A DNA stretch of 64,000 nucleotides. It comes from Pseudonocardiaceae bacterium YIM PH 21723 (lineage in GTDB: Bacteria > Actinomycetota > Actinomycetes > Mycobacteriales > Pseudonocardiaceae). Location of the stretch: the NCBI GenBank assembly GCA_003600225.1, contig QZFT01000039.1, positions 1 through 64,000 of the forward strand, written 5' to 3'. The first letter of the stretch is position 1; the number at the start of each line of letters is the position of its first letter. Below are positions 25,911-37,225 of the stretch, piece after piece. A program made the translations under genes and the position numbers. Under the pieces are notes generated by a model that was not told the DNA's origin, did not search any database, and worked only from the letters and a program-made list of their open reading frames with translations.

Positions 25911-25965
25911 CTTCATCATACTGAAGGAATCGTTGACATAGTGATGACTGTCACTACACTGATGG
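25911..25965 (+). promoter_or_regulatory. xdhA promoter with two inverted repeats shared with 32616-32670
   Basis: A sigma-70-type promoter: TTGACA at 25933-25938 and TACACT at 25955-25960, with 16 bp spacing. Two inverted repeats flank its elements: CTTCA-N6-TGAAG (25911-25926), just upstream of -35, and TAGTGA-N6-TCACTA (25939-25956), filling the spacer. The 55 bp block is 47/55 identical to the promoter of the XRE-cupin regulator at 32616-32670. Both repeats are placed to block RNA polymerase, so repression is likely. The AGGGG ribosome site of xdhA follows. Confidence 0.8.
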
Positions 25966-25989
25966 TCTAATGACTTCAGGGGTGTCCAT

Positions 25990-27416
25990 ATGACTATTCC
26001 GCAGGTCAACGTCAACGGCCGATGGCTCGCGCTGAGCGATATTCCGGTGCACACCACGCTGCTGGACTTCGTTCGGGATAGCGGGCTCACCGGAAGCAAA
26101 GAGGGCTGCGCGGAGGGCGAGTGTGGCGCGTGCGCGGTGCTGGTGGCGCAGCCCGGAATCACCACCCCCACCGAGTGGGTCGCCGTCAACGCCTGCCTGC
26201 TGCCCGCAGCTTCCGTGGACGGGCAGGAAGTGATCACCGCCGAGGGGCTGGGCCGGGCGGACGCGTTGCATCCCGTGCAGGAGGCGATGGCGGTACGCGG
26301 CGGCTCGCAGTGCGGCTACTGCACACCGGGCTTCGTCTGCGGCATGGCCGCCGAGTACTACCGCGCCGATCGCGACTGCACCCACGCCGGCCAGGACCAC
26401 GGTCCGAACGGCTTCGACCTGCACGCCCTGAGCGGCAACCTCTGCCGATGCACCGGCTACCGACCGATTCGCGACGCCGCCTACTCACTCGGCACTCCCC
26501 CGGCCGAAGATCCACTCGCCACCCGCCGGGACGAGCCGGCAGCCGCGCCCGTGGCCACCGAGGTCACCCGCGACGGCCGCACCTACCTCCGTCCCCGCAC
26601 GCTGCCCGACGCACTGCGGGTGCTGGCCGAGCAGCCCGAGACGGCTCCGGTCGCCGGGTGCACGGACTGGGGCGTCGGGGTCAACATCCACGGCCGCCGC
26701 GCCGATCGGGTCCTGGCCATCGACCGGCTGGCGGAACTCCGTGAACTGGAGGTCCACGCGGACGCCATCGAGATCGGCGCGGCCCTGTCGCTGACCGAGA
26801 TCGAGCGCAAGCTCGACGGCAGCGTGCCATTGCTCGCGGAACTGTTCCCGCAGTTCGCCTCCCGGCTGATCCGGAACCGGGCCACCCTGGGCGGCAACCT
26901 CGGCAACGGCTCACCGATCGGCGACGCGTCCGCCGCGCTGCTCGCGCTGGGCGCCGAGGTCCTGCTGATGGACAGCGCGGGACGGCGAACCGTGCCACTG
27001 GCCGACTACTTCACCGGATACCGGGAGAGCGTGCTGCGGCCGGGCGAACTGATCACGTCGATCCGCATCCCGCTGCCGCTCGCCCCGGTCACCGCGTTCC
27101 ACAAGATCGCCAAACGCCGGTTCGACGACATCTCCTCGGTCGCCATCGGTTTCGCGCTGGACATCACCGGCGGCGTGGTGCGCCGGGCGCACATCGGTCT
27201 CGGCGGGGTCGCCGCGACTCCCCTACGGGCCTACGCGACCGAGGCGGCGCTGCTGGACCGGCCGTGGACGGCGGACACCGTCGCCGCGGCGCAGCAGGTG
27301 CTGCGGGCGGAGGGCACTCCGATGGACGATCATCGGGCCTCCGCCAGGTACCGCGCCGCGATGCTCGGGCAGAGCCTGGCGAAACTGCATGCCGAGACCA
27401 CCGAGGGGGCAGTCGG

Positions 27417-27420
<4 letters not shown>
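25990..27420 (+). CDS. xdhA: Xanthine dehydrogenase small subunit (2x[2Fe-2S] + FAD)
   Basis: A 476-residue electron-transfer subunit. Ferredoxin-type cluster Cys40, Cys45 and Cys48 (EGCAEGECGAC), then the second cluster in GGSQCGYCTPGF and SGNLCRCTGYRPIRDA. Residues about 190-470 form the FAD-binding domain of the CO-dehydrogenase flavoprotein type (AGCTDWGVGVNIHGR, FASRLIRNRATLGGNLGNGSPIGD). Electrons from the molybdenum site pass through the clusters to FAD and NAD+. The gene opens the xdhABC operon and overlaps xdhB by four bases. The promoter block at 25911-25965 suggests control by the XRE-cupin regulator encoded 7 kb downstream. Confidence 0.93.
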
Positions 27421-29745
<2,325 letters not shown>

Positions 29746-29753
<8 letters not shown>

Positions 29754-30579
29754 CAGCACCTGGATCGACGCGGTCGCCCGGCTGCGAGCCGGCCGAGAAG
29801 CGGGCGTGCTGGTCACGGTGATCGAGGTACGCGGCCACGCGCCCCGGAAGGCGGGCGCCAAGATGGTCGCCTCGGCGGATCGGACCTGGGGTTCGATCGG
29901 CGGCGGCAACCTGGAGGCCGTGGCCATCGAGCGGGCCCGGGAACTGATCTCCTCCGGTGCCACGGAGCCCGAGACGATCTCCGCGCAGCTGTCGGACAAG
30001 GCGCCGTACCAGCACGGGGTGCAGTGTTGTGGCGGCGAGGTCCGGATACTGCTCGAACCGCTGCCCGTGGTCCCCGCCGTGGCGATCTTCGGGCTGGGTC
30101 ACATCGGCCTGGAACTGGCCCGCATCCTGGCCCGGCACGAGCTCGATCTCCATCTGATCGACAGTCGCGCCGACCAGCTCACGGCGGAGCGGCTCGCGGT
30201 CCTGGACGACGCGGTGGCCCGGATCCAGGTGCACGCGGTGCCGCTGCTGCCGGAGATCGTGCTGGGCGAACTACCGCCGCACACCCACGTACTGATCATG
30301 ACCCACGACCACGCCGAGGACGCGGCCCTGTGCGACGCGGTGCTGCGGCACGGTGAATTCGGCTCGATCGGGTTGATCGGCTCGGCCGCCAAGAAGGCGC
30401 GGTTCCGGCATCGCCTGGTGACGGAGGGCGGCCACGACGAGGCCGCGATCGACCGCATCACCATCCCCATCGGCTTACCCGGCCTGTCCGGCAAGGAACC
30501 GGCGACGATCGCGGTCAGCGTCGCGGCCGACCTGCTGGTCAAGTTCGAACTGGCCGGCTCACCGGACCTGCGCCGGTAG
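29746..30579 (+). CDS. xdhC: XdhC/CoxI family molybdenum cofactor insertion factor
   Basis: A 277-residue XdhC. The N-terminal domain has RGHAPRKAGAKMVASADRTWGSIGGGNLEA and the Cys pair of QHGVQCCGGEVRILLE; the C-terminal Rossmann domain has VAIFGLGHIGLELARIL and MTHDHAEDAALCDAVL. XdhC binds and sulfurates molybdenum cofactor and inserts it into XdhB. The ATG at 29746 overlaps the xdhB stop by eight bases. Its own end overlaps the convergent transporter gene by 21 bp. Confidence 0.92.
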
Positions 30580-32169
30580 CAGGTGCCGGCCGTCGCGGTC
30601 GGTGCTCAGGCACAGCGAGCAGATCGTGCCGCCCAGGGCGCTCGCGGTCATGTCTGGCCGCTCGTAGGCCTGGTCGCACACCACGCAGTCGTAGGTGGTG
30701 CCGCTCGGGTTGCCGTCCGCGTCCAGTAGCGGCTCGGCGATGCCGTCATCGGTGCGGCGCAGGGAGAACCGGCCCCGGGTGAGCACTGCCAGCAGCGGCG
30801 TCAACGCGAACGCGATCACCACGGCGACGAGGGCCGAGTAGGGCTGGAGCGCGCTACCGAGGAGTCCGAAGTAGACGGTGATGGACAGGACGGACGACGC
30901 CAGGAAGGACAGCACGCCGACCGGGTTGACCGGGTACAGCAGGCCGCGCCGGAACTCCGGCTGCTTCGGCGAGAGGCCGAGCAGGAACTTGTTGACCGCG
31001 ATGTCGGTGGAGACGGTGACGACCCACGCCACCGCGCAATTGGAGTAGAAGCCCAGCACGTTGTTGAGGAGGCTGAACATGTCCGCCTCCATCAGCACCA
31101 GGGAGATCGCCAGGTTCACCAGCACGAACACCAGCCGGCCCGGGTAGCGCCTGGTGACGCGGGTGAACGAGTTCGTCCAGGCCAGCGAACCGGAGTAGGC
31201 ATTGGTCACGTTGATCTTCACCTGGCTCAGCACGACCAGCAGCAACGCCAGCGGCACCACCAGCCACGGCGGCATGAGCCGGCGGAACACCCCGGTGAAC
31301 TGCTCGATCGGCTCGACGGCGGCCACGGCGCCGACAGCGCCCAGGACGTAGACGGCCATGAAGACGCCGAGCGCCTGTTTGACCGCGCCGAAGAGCACCC
31401 AGCCCGGACCGGCCAGGATCACCGACGTCCACCACGCGCGCCGGTTCGCGGCGGTGCGCGGCGGCATGAACCGCAGATAGTCGATCTGCTCGCCGATCTG
31501 CCCCATGAGCGACAGGCAGACGCCCGCCCCGAGCATCACCGCGGCCGTGCTCACCCCCTGCGAATTACCGGGGTAGGACAGCCAGCGCTGCACCGAGCTC
31601 GGGTCGTGAATGACCAGGAAGGCCAGCGGCGCGACCATCAGTACCAGCCACAGCGGGTTCGTCCAGGACTGCAGCTTGGCGAGGGCCCGCATCCCGTAGA
31701 CCACCAGCGGGATGATCACGACCGTGGACACCAGGTAACCGAGCCACAGCGGCAGGCCCACCGCGTACCGCAGCCCCTGGGCCATGATCGAGCCCTCGGT
31801 GGCGAAGAAGATGAAGGTGAAGCTGGCGAAGATGACGCTGGTGAGCACCGAGCCGTAGTAACCGAACCCGGCGCCGCGGGTGATCAGGTCGAGGTCGATG
31901 TTGTAGCGGGCGGCGTAGTAGGCGAGCGGGAATCCGGTGACGAAGATGACGATCGCCGCGACGCCGATGGCCAGCAACGCGTTGGCGGTGCCGTGCGCCA
32001 GGCCGATCCCCGCTCCGATGGAGAAGTCGGCCATGTACGCGATCCCGCCCAGCGCGGACGCGCCGACGACCGACGGGGTCCAGCGCCGGTAGGTCCGCGG
32101 CGCGAACCGCAGCGTGTAGTCCTCGAGCGTCTCCGCCGACGCCTCCGGCCTGCGTGTCGCGACGGTCAT
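30559..32169 (-). CDS. NCS1 family nucleobase:cation symporter with C-terminal zinc-knuckle tail
   Basis: A 536-residue transporter with about 12 hydrophobic segments. NCS1 features include GASALGGIAYMADFSIGAGIGLAHG, the DLITRGAGFGYYGS loop, and KINVTNAYSGSLAWTNSFTRV. Substrates of the family are purines, pyrimidines, allantoin and hydantoins; its place against xdhC makes a purine likely. The last 60 residues form an unusual cytoplasmic tail with two CxxC pairs (CVVCDQAYERPD and CSLCLSTDRDGRHLLP), which could bind zinc. ATG 32169 is preceded by GAGGAG. Its convergent end overlaps xdhC. Confidence 0.87.
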   Translation of the reverse strand: MTVATRRPEASAETLEDYTLRFAPRTYRRWTPSVVGASALGGIAYMADFSIGAGIGLAHGTANALLAIGVAAIVIFVTGFPLAYYAARYNIDLDLITRGAGFGYYGSVLTSVIFASFTFIFFATEGSIMAQGLRYAVGLPLWLGYLVSTVVIIPLVVYGMRALAKLQSWTNPLWLVLMVAPLAFLVIHDPSSVQRWLSYPGNSQGVSTAAVMLGAGVCLSLMGQIGEQIDYLRFMPPRTAANRRAWWTSVILAGPGWVLFGAVKQALGVFMAVYVLGAVGAVAAVEPIEQFTGVFRRLMPPWLVVPLALLLVVLSQVKINVTNAYSGSLAWTNSFTRVTRRYPGRLVFVLVNLAISLVLMEADMFSLLNNVLGFYSNCAVAWVVTVSTDIAVNKFLLGLSPKQPEFRRGLLYPVNPVGVLSFLASSVLSITVYFGLLGSALQPYSALVAVVIAFALTPLLAVLTRGRFSLRRTDDGIAEPLLDADGNPSGTTYDCVVCDQAYERPDMTASALGGTICSLCLSTDRDGRHLLPAQVR

Positions 32170-32424
32170 GGGCCTGCGCTCCTCGGGGTCGGTCTGCGGA
32201 TGTCAGGGTGCCGGTAGATCACCGACCGCGCCCGCCGACGGTAGGGGCGCCGGGTTTCCGCTGGTGCGTCGCGAGATGACCGGGGTGTTTCGGCGAGTTG
32301 CGTCTGGTGGTTGTCGAAGGATGGCTTTGGAGGGGGGAGACGGGTGGTGGGGCGGGTCTTTCCTGCCTGCGTGTTGGGTGGGGGCACGCCGGTCCGGTGG
32401 GGATGGGCCGCTTCCGCGGGGGAC

Positions 32425-32501
32425 CTGAAGGACGCCATCGTTTACTTGAGCGCACTGAAGGCGTCCTTCATTTACCTCAGGTAAACGAAGGACGCCTTCA
32501 G
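32425..32501. repeat. REP-like intergenic palindromic repeat (three related copies)
   Basis: Three copies of a unit related to CTGAAGGCGTCCTTC-N-TTTAC: direct copies at 32425-32450 and 32455-32477, and an inverted copy at 32479-32501. The last two form a hairpin with 23 bp arms (one mismatch) around a single centre base. The block lies in the gap between the divergent transporter and regulator genes. It could act as a transcription terminator, a REP-type element or the trace of a miniature transposon; repeats with a GAAGGACGCCTTC core are, to my recollection, frequent in Amycolatopsis-like genomes. Confidence 0.7.
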
Positions 32502-32615
32502 GTACTCACCATCCACAGTGGACGTCCACATCGCGGGAACCACAGCCTGAAAGCCACGTTCAGGCGCCCCCGCGTCACGCAAGGCACCCCAGGTGAACAC
32601 TGAGCGCCACTACCC

Positions 32616-32670
32616 CTTCATGATATTGAAGGAATCGTTGACATAGTGACCGCTACCACTAGACTGATGG
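32616..32670 (+). promoter_or_regulatory. Promoter of the XRE-cupin operon with repeats shared with xdhA
   Basis: TTGACA at 32638-32643 and TAGACT at 32660-32665 with 16 bp spacing. Inverted repeats CTTCA-N6-TGAAG (32616-32631) and TAGTG-N8-CACTA (32644-32661) occupy the same positions as in the xdhA promoter. Their spacers differ, while arms and promoter hexamers are kept, as expected for selected operator sites. Autoregulation by the XRE-cupin protein is inferred. The rest of the 530 bp gap (32170-32698) holds the palindromic repeat at 32425-32501 and no gene I can support. Confidence 0.8.
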
Positions 32671-32698
32671 AAGCATCACTTCGGTGAAGGAAGTGACC

Positions 32699-33298
32699 GT
32701 GGCAACAGACGAGCAGTCGAACGACATCCCCGTCGGGTCCATGCTGGCCTCGATCGGGGTCAAGGTCCGCGCCCTGCGCAAGGAGCGGGCCCTGTCCGTA
32801 GAACGGCTGAGTGAACTGGCCGGGCTGTCCACCGGCATCATCAGCCAGATCGAACGCGGCAAGGGCAATCCGTCGTTCGTGACGCTCGTCCAGTTAGCCC
32901 ACGGTCTCGACATCTCCATAGCGCGCCTGCTGCCGACCGAGGAGCACAGCTCACCGGTGGTACGGAAATCCGAGCGCAGGCGCCTGGACGGTCACGGGCT
33001 CAGCAGTGAAGGCCACGCTTGCTACGAACTGCTGACCCCCGACGTGGAAGGCGCACTGGAAGCGACCTGGGTGGAGACCCCACCCGGTCACGACACGAGC
33101 GCCACTCCGTACAGCCACCGCGGCGAAGAATTCGGCATCGTGCTGTCCGGCGAGAAGGACGTCTACCTCGACGGTGTACGCCACCACCTGGAGGCCGGCG
33201 ACTCGATTCGCTACGCCTCCACCATCCCGCACTGGTACGTCAACAACGGTTCCGAAACCTGTGTCTCCGTCTGGGTAATCACGCCACCCACCTGGTGA
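32699..33298 (+). CDS. XRE-cupin transcriptional regulator
   Basis: A 199-residue regulator. Residues about 22-80 form an XRE helix-turn-helix (KVRALRKERALSVERLSELAGLSTGIISQIERGKGNPSFVTLVQLAHGL); residues about 115-195 form a cupin barrel (HRGEEFGIVLSGEKDVYLDGVRHHLEAGDSIRYASTIPHWYVN). The cupin domain senses a small ligand, often an intermediate of the pathway controlled. GTG at 32699 was chosen because GAAGGA lies seven bases upstream. It is the first gene of the catabolic operon. The repeats at its promoter recur at xdhA, so it is the best candidate controller of both. Confidence 0.88.
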   Translation: MATDEQSNDIPVGSMLASIGVKVRALRKERALSVERLSELAGLSTGIISQIERGKGNPSFVTLVQLAHGLDISIARLLPTEEHSSPVVRKSERRRLDGHGLSSEGHACYELLTPDVEGALEATWVETPPGHDTSATPYSHRGEEFGIVLSGEKDVYLDGVRHHLEAGDSIRYASTIPHWYVNNGSETCVSVWVITPPTW

Positions 33299-33400
33299 TA
33301 ACGGCACCGTAGCCACACAACCCGACTTAACCGGGCCCCCTTCCCGTGGGGTGCCGGCGTGATGACGCATGCCCCTTTTCGCATCCCGCGGAGGTGGATC

Positions 33401-34690
33401 ATGACATCGACGAAGTTACCGGGTGAAACTCCCATCACACCGACCGCTAGCCGCAGGGCGATGCTGGGCCTCGGGCTCGGCAACACCCTGGAATGGTTCG
33501 ACTGGATGGTCTTCGGCCTCCTGTCGTCCTACATCGGCGCCAACTTCTTCCCCCCGCAGGATCCGATCGCCGCGACCCTCGGCGCACTCGCGATCTTCGG
33601 CGCGGGGTTCGCCGCCCGTCCCCTGGGCGGCGCCTTTCTCGGGCTGCTCGCCGACCGGGTGGGCCGCCGCGCGGTGATGCTGCTGTCAGTGACGATCATG
33701 ACGGTGGGCACGCTGGTCATCGCGCTGATTCCGACCTACGCGGACATCGGCGTCACCTCGACCCTGATCCTGCTGGTCTGCCGCCTGTTGCAGGGGATCG
33801 CGGTCGGCGTCGAAGCCCCGCTGGCCACCTCCTGCGCCATCGAGCTCTCGCCTCCCGGCAGGGAGGGCAAGGCGGCCGGCTTCGTCGGCTTCTACGTCAA
33901 CCTCGGCATCCTGGCGGCCGCGGTGGCCAGCTTCTGCACCAGCCTGGCCGTCAGCAACGAGACGATGCAGGACTGGGGCTGGCGGGTGCCGTTCGCCGTC
34001 GGCGCGGTACTCGGCATCTTCGTCATCCAGCTGCGCCGGTCGCTGCCGGAGACACTGCGGGTGAAACCGGATCGGGCGGCCGCCAAGGAGAGCATCTGGG
34101 GCGAGCTCCGCAGGCACTGGCTCTCCGTGCTCGCCATCATCTTCGTCTGCGGCGCGGCCCAGGCCTTCAACTACGCGTGGACGACCGGCCTGCCGAACCT
34201 GGCCCGCAGCGGGTTCCACGAACCACCCACCGCGGTCTTCGCGATCACCGCGTTACTCGGCCTGATCCAGCTCATCGGCTCGCCGCTGACCGGGATGCTC
34301 GCCGACCGGAAACGGCTGTCCCGCACCTTCGTGGTGACCAGGCTGCTGTCGGTACCCGCGGGGTTCCTGGCACTGGCCTACAACGGTCCGGGTCTGGGCC
34401 TGTTCACCCTCGTGATGCTCGTCGGCGGGGTCGTGCTCGTGCTGAACCTGACCCTCTACAACGTCGTGTCGCTGTCCCTGCTGCCCGAATCCTGCCGGGT
34501 CACCGGCGTCGGCTTCGGCTATGGGATCGGCGTGGCCGTGTTCGGCGGTACCGCCTCCTACCTGGTCGTCTGGCTGCAACAGATGCACCTGCCCTGGGCT
34601 TTCCCCCTGTACACCGCAGTGCTGTCCGCGCTCAGCGTGGTGCTGTACCTCGCCGCGCGGCGGTCCCGAGGCACCTATGCCGGTGAGTGA
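33401..34690 (+). CDS. MFS transporter, metabolite:proton symporter type
   Basis: A 429-residue permease with about 12 hydrophobic segments and the MHS-family signatures: GLGNTLEWFDWMVFGLLSSYIGANFFP at the first helix, LGGAFLGLLADRVGRRAVML in loop 2-3, and GIAVGVEAPLATSCAIELSPPGREGKAAGF in the middle. MHS transporters import organic acids such as citrate, ketoglutarate or shikimate. It is therefore likely to bring in the acidic substrate of the operon. GGAGGTG precedes ATG 33401. Ten bases separate it from the next gene. Confidence 0.88.
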   Translation: MTSTKLPGETPITPTASRRAMLGLGLGNTLEWFDWMVFGLLSSYIGANFFPPQDPIAATLGALAIFGAGFAARPLGGAFLGLLADRVGRRAVMLLSVTIMTVGTLVIALIPTYADIGVTSTLILLVCRLLQGIAVGVEAPLATSCAIELSPPGREGKAAGFVGFYVNLGILAAAVASFCTSLAVSNETMQDWGWRVPFAVGAVLGIFVIQLRRSLPETLRVKPDRAAAKESIWGELRRHWLSVLAIIFVCGAAQAFNYAWTTGLPNLARSGFHEPPTAVFAITALLGLIQLIGSPLTGMLADRKRLSRTFVVTRLLSVPAGFLALAYNGPGLGLFTLVMLVGGVVLVLNLTLYNVVSLSLLPESCRVTGVGFGYGIGVAVFGGTASYLVVWLQQMHLPWAFPLYTAVLSALSVVLYLAARRSRGTYAGE

Positions 34691-34700
34691 AGGAGATTCG

Positions 34701-36056
34701 ATGAACAGCGAGTTGGCGATCGGCTCCGACGAGTTGCCGGGCCCCGTGGTCCGCAGGTCCGATGTGGTGGTGGTCGGCGGTGGTCCGGCCGGCGTCAGTG
34801 CCGCCGTCGCGGCGGCGCGGACGGGTGCCTCGGTCACCCTGCTGGAGCGCTACGCCGCGCTGGGCGGTCTCGCGTCCGGCGGCATGGTGCTGGTGCTCGA
34901 CGACATGTGCAACGGCGACGAGATCTCGGTGGACGGCATCGTCGCCGAGTACATCGACCGGATGCACTCGATGGGGCTGGCCGTCTACCCGCCGCCGGAG
35001 GACCGGATCTCCTCGCCGGAGATGTGGAACCGCTGGAGCAGGTGGGGCGCCTTCGACTTCCACTCCCACCAGAGCCCCAAGCCGGTCTGCTACGCGGTCG
35101 CCTTCGACCCGGACGCCTGGAAGCGGGCGTCCAACGACCTGGTGCGTGAGGCGGGCGTGAATCTCCGGCTACACAGCTGGTTCTCCCGGCCGGTAGTGGA
35201 CGACGGCCGGCTGCGCGGCGTCGTCTGCGAGACGAAGGCCGGCCCGCAGGCGATCATGGGTGACGTCGTCATCGACACCACCGGCGACATCGACGTGGCC
35301 TCCCGGGCCGGCGCCGACTTCAGCCACGACCGCTACCTGGTGACCCTGGTGTTCCGGCTCGGCGGCATCGACACGGACGCGGCGGAGCGGTTCGAGCAGG
35401 CGGAGCCCGCGCAGGCCAGGGCGATCAACCGCAAGGTCAAGCGGATGCTCGGCGGGGCCTGGGAACTGTGGTGGCTGAAGACCCCGGTGCCCGGTGTCGT
35501 CTGGTGCAACTGCCCGCACCTGACCGGCTACGACGGCGCCGACCCGGAATCGCTGACCGCGGCCGAGTTCGACGCCCGCGCCCGGATCTCGGCGGTGCTG
35601 GACTACATCCGGGATAACCTGCCCGGCTTCGAGCGGGCCTACCTGCTCGACGTCGCCGAGCAGATCGGTGTCCGGCAGACCCGGCTGCTGCGCGGTGAGT
35701 ACGTGGTGACCAAGGACGACATCACCCAGCGGCGGCACTTCGCCGACTCGGTGGCCCGCGGCCGCGACTACTACACGCCGTACCGCGCACTGCTCCCCCG
35801 CGACGTGGACCAGCTGCTGGTCGCGGGGCGGCACTACTCCGCGACCCCGGACGCACAGCGGATCTCCCGGGAGATCCCGCCCTGCATGGCGATGGGCCAG
35901 GCGGCCGGTATCGCCGCCGGTATCGCGGTCGACAAGGGCATCACGGTGCGCGAGGTGGATGCGGCGGACATCCAGCGCCTGATGCGCGATCAGGGCGCCG
36001 ACCCCGGCGACGTGCCGGCCGCCAACGCCACCATCGACGAGGAGGTCTCCGCATGA
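34701..36056 (+). CDS. FAD-dependent oxidoreductase of the catabolic operon
   Basis: A 451-residue flavoprotein of the FAD-oxidoreductase (PF12831-like) group. The N-terminal Rossmann motif is VVVVGGGPAGVSAAVAAARTGASVTLLER, followed by GGLASGGMVLVLDDM; the C-terminal cofactor segment is LLVAGRHYSATPDAQRISREIPPCMAMGQAAGIAAGIA. No signal peptide or covalent-flavin motif is apparent. AAGGAG precedes ATG 34701; the longer upstream frame lies inside the MFS gene and is a shadow. The stop overlaps the CoA-transferase start by four bases. It probably oxidises or reduces the imported acid; the reaction is unknown. Confidence 0.85.
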   Translation: MNSELAIGSDELPGPVVRRSDVVVVGGGPAGVSAAVAAARTGASVTLLERYAALGGLASGGMVLVLDDMCNGDEISVDGIVAEYIDRMHSMGLAVYPPPEDRISSPEMWNRWSRWGAFDFHSHQSPKPVCYAVAFDPDAWKRASNDLVREAGVNLRLHSWFSRPVVDDGRLRGVVCETKAGPQAIMGDVVIDTTGDIDVASRAGADFSHDRYLVTLVFRLGGIDTDAAERFEQAEPAQARAINRKVKRMLGGAWELWWLKTPVPGVVWCNCPHLTGYDGADPESLTAAEFDARARISAVLDYIRDNLPGFERAYLLDVAEQIGVRQTRLLRGEYVVTKDDITQRRHFADSVARGRDYYTPYRALLPRDVDQLLVAGRHYSATPDAQRISREIPPCMAMGQAAGIAAGIAVDKGITVREVDAADIQRLMRDQGADPGDVPAANATIDEEVSA

Positions 36057-37225
36057 GGGCACTGGACGGGATCACCGTCATCGACTTCACCCAGGTCTAC
36101 CTGGGACCGAGCTGTACCCAGCTGCTCGGCGACTACGGCGCCGACGTGATCAAGATCGAACGGCCCGGATCCGGTGACCTGTCCCGGACGTCCATTGTGG
36201 ACCGGGACGGCCTGGACAACCCGATCTTCCTGTCCATCAACCGGAACAAGCGCAGCGTCGCGCTGGACACCCGGACCGAGGAGGGCAAGCAGGTCATCCG
36301 GGACCTAGTGCGGGACGCCGACGTCGTGGTCAGCAACTTCCGCTCCGGGGTGATGGACCGGCTGGGCTTCGGTTACGAGGCCTGCCGGGAGATCAACCCG
36401 CGGATCATCTGGGCGTCCGGTACCGGCTTCGGCGACCAGGGCCCGTACAGCCACAAGGGCGGCCAGGACGTGATCGCACAGGCGTACTCCGGGGTCATGT
36501 GGCGGCGGTCCTCCGCGGACCTGCCGCTGTCGATCTACCCGACCACGCTGTGCGACTACACCACCGGCATGCACCTGTTCCAGGGCGTGCTGATGGCGCT
36601 GCTCGCCCGGAACACCACCGGCGAGGGCCAGCGGGTCGACGTCACCATGTACGACTCGATGCTGCACATGCAGATGCAGGAGGCCTGCATGCAGCTCAAC
36701 CGCGGTCACGAGATCAACTGGGCGGCCATGCCGCTGTCCGGCGTGTTCGAGACGACCGACGGCGCGGTGTGCATGGTCGGCGCGTTCAAGGAGAACCCGC
36801 TGCGGGACATCAGCACCGCGCTCGAACTGGACCGCGATCTCTCCCTGGAGTTCCCCACCACCGAGCAGCAGTTCGAGCACCGCCCCCACCTGCAACGGAT
36901 CTTCCGCGAACGGTTCGCCGCCAACACCACGGACTACTGGATCAAGCGCCTGGAGGAGCAGGACATCCTCAGCGCGCCGGTGCGCACGATGGCCGAGGCC
37001 CTGGAGGACGAGCAGACCGTCGTCAACCGGATGGTCCTCGAAGTCGAGCACCCGACCGCCGGGCCGGTGCGGATGCTCGACGCGCCGATCCGGTTGTCCG
37101 CCACGCCCGCCGAGGTCCGCCGGGTGCCGCCGCGGCTCGGTGAACACGGCGCCGAGGTGCTCGCCGAGCACGGCTACACCGAGGACGCGATCGCCGCACT
37201 CACCGACAAGGGGGTGCTGCGATGA
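36053..37225 (+). CDS. Class III CoA-transferase (CaiB/BaiF family)
   Basis: A 390-residue family III CoA-transferase. Conserved segments: LDGITVIDFTQVYLGPSCTQLLGDYGADVIKIERPG, FLSINRNKRSVALDTRTEEGKQVIRDLVRDADVVVSNFRSGVMDRLG, and GQRVDVTMYDSMLHMQMQEA, whose Asp is the expected catalytic carboxylate. It would activate the operon's acid as a CoA thioester by exchange with another acyl-CoA. Both ends overlap neighbours by four bases (ATGA), so it is translated together with the flavoprotein and the crotonase. Confidence 0.9.
   Translation: MRALDGITVIDFTQVYLGPSCTQLLGDYGADVIKIERPGSGDLSRTSIVDRDGLDNPIFLSINRNKRSVALDTRTEEGKQVIRDLVRDADVVVSNFRSGVMDRLGFGYEACREINPRIIWASGTGFGDQGPYSHKGGQDVIAQAYSGVMWRRSSADLPLSIYPTTLCDYTTGMHLFQGVLMALLARNTTGEGQRVDVTMYDSMLHMQMQEACMQLNRGHEINWAAMPLSGVFETTDGAVCMVGAFKENPLRDISTALELDRDLSLEFPTTEQQFEHRPHLQRIFRERFAANTTDYWIKRLEEQDILSAPVRTMAEALEDEQTVVNRMVLEVEHPTAGPVRMLDAPIRLSATPAEVRRVPPRLGEHGAEVLAEHGYTEDAIAALTDKGVLR

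Noticed and set aside
32425-32501. CRISPR-like array
   Set aside because: Only three short units, one inverted, with no regular spacers and no cas genes nearby.
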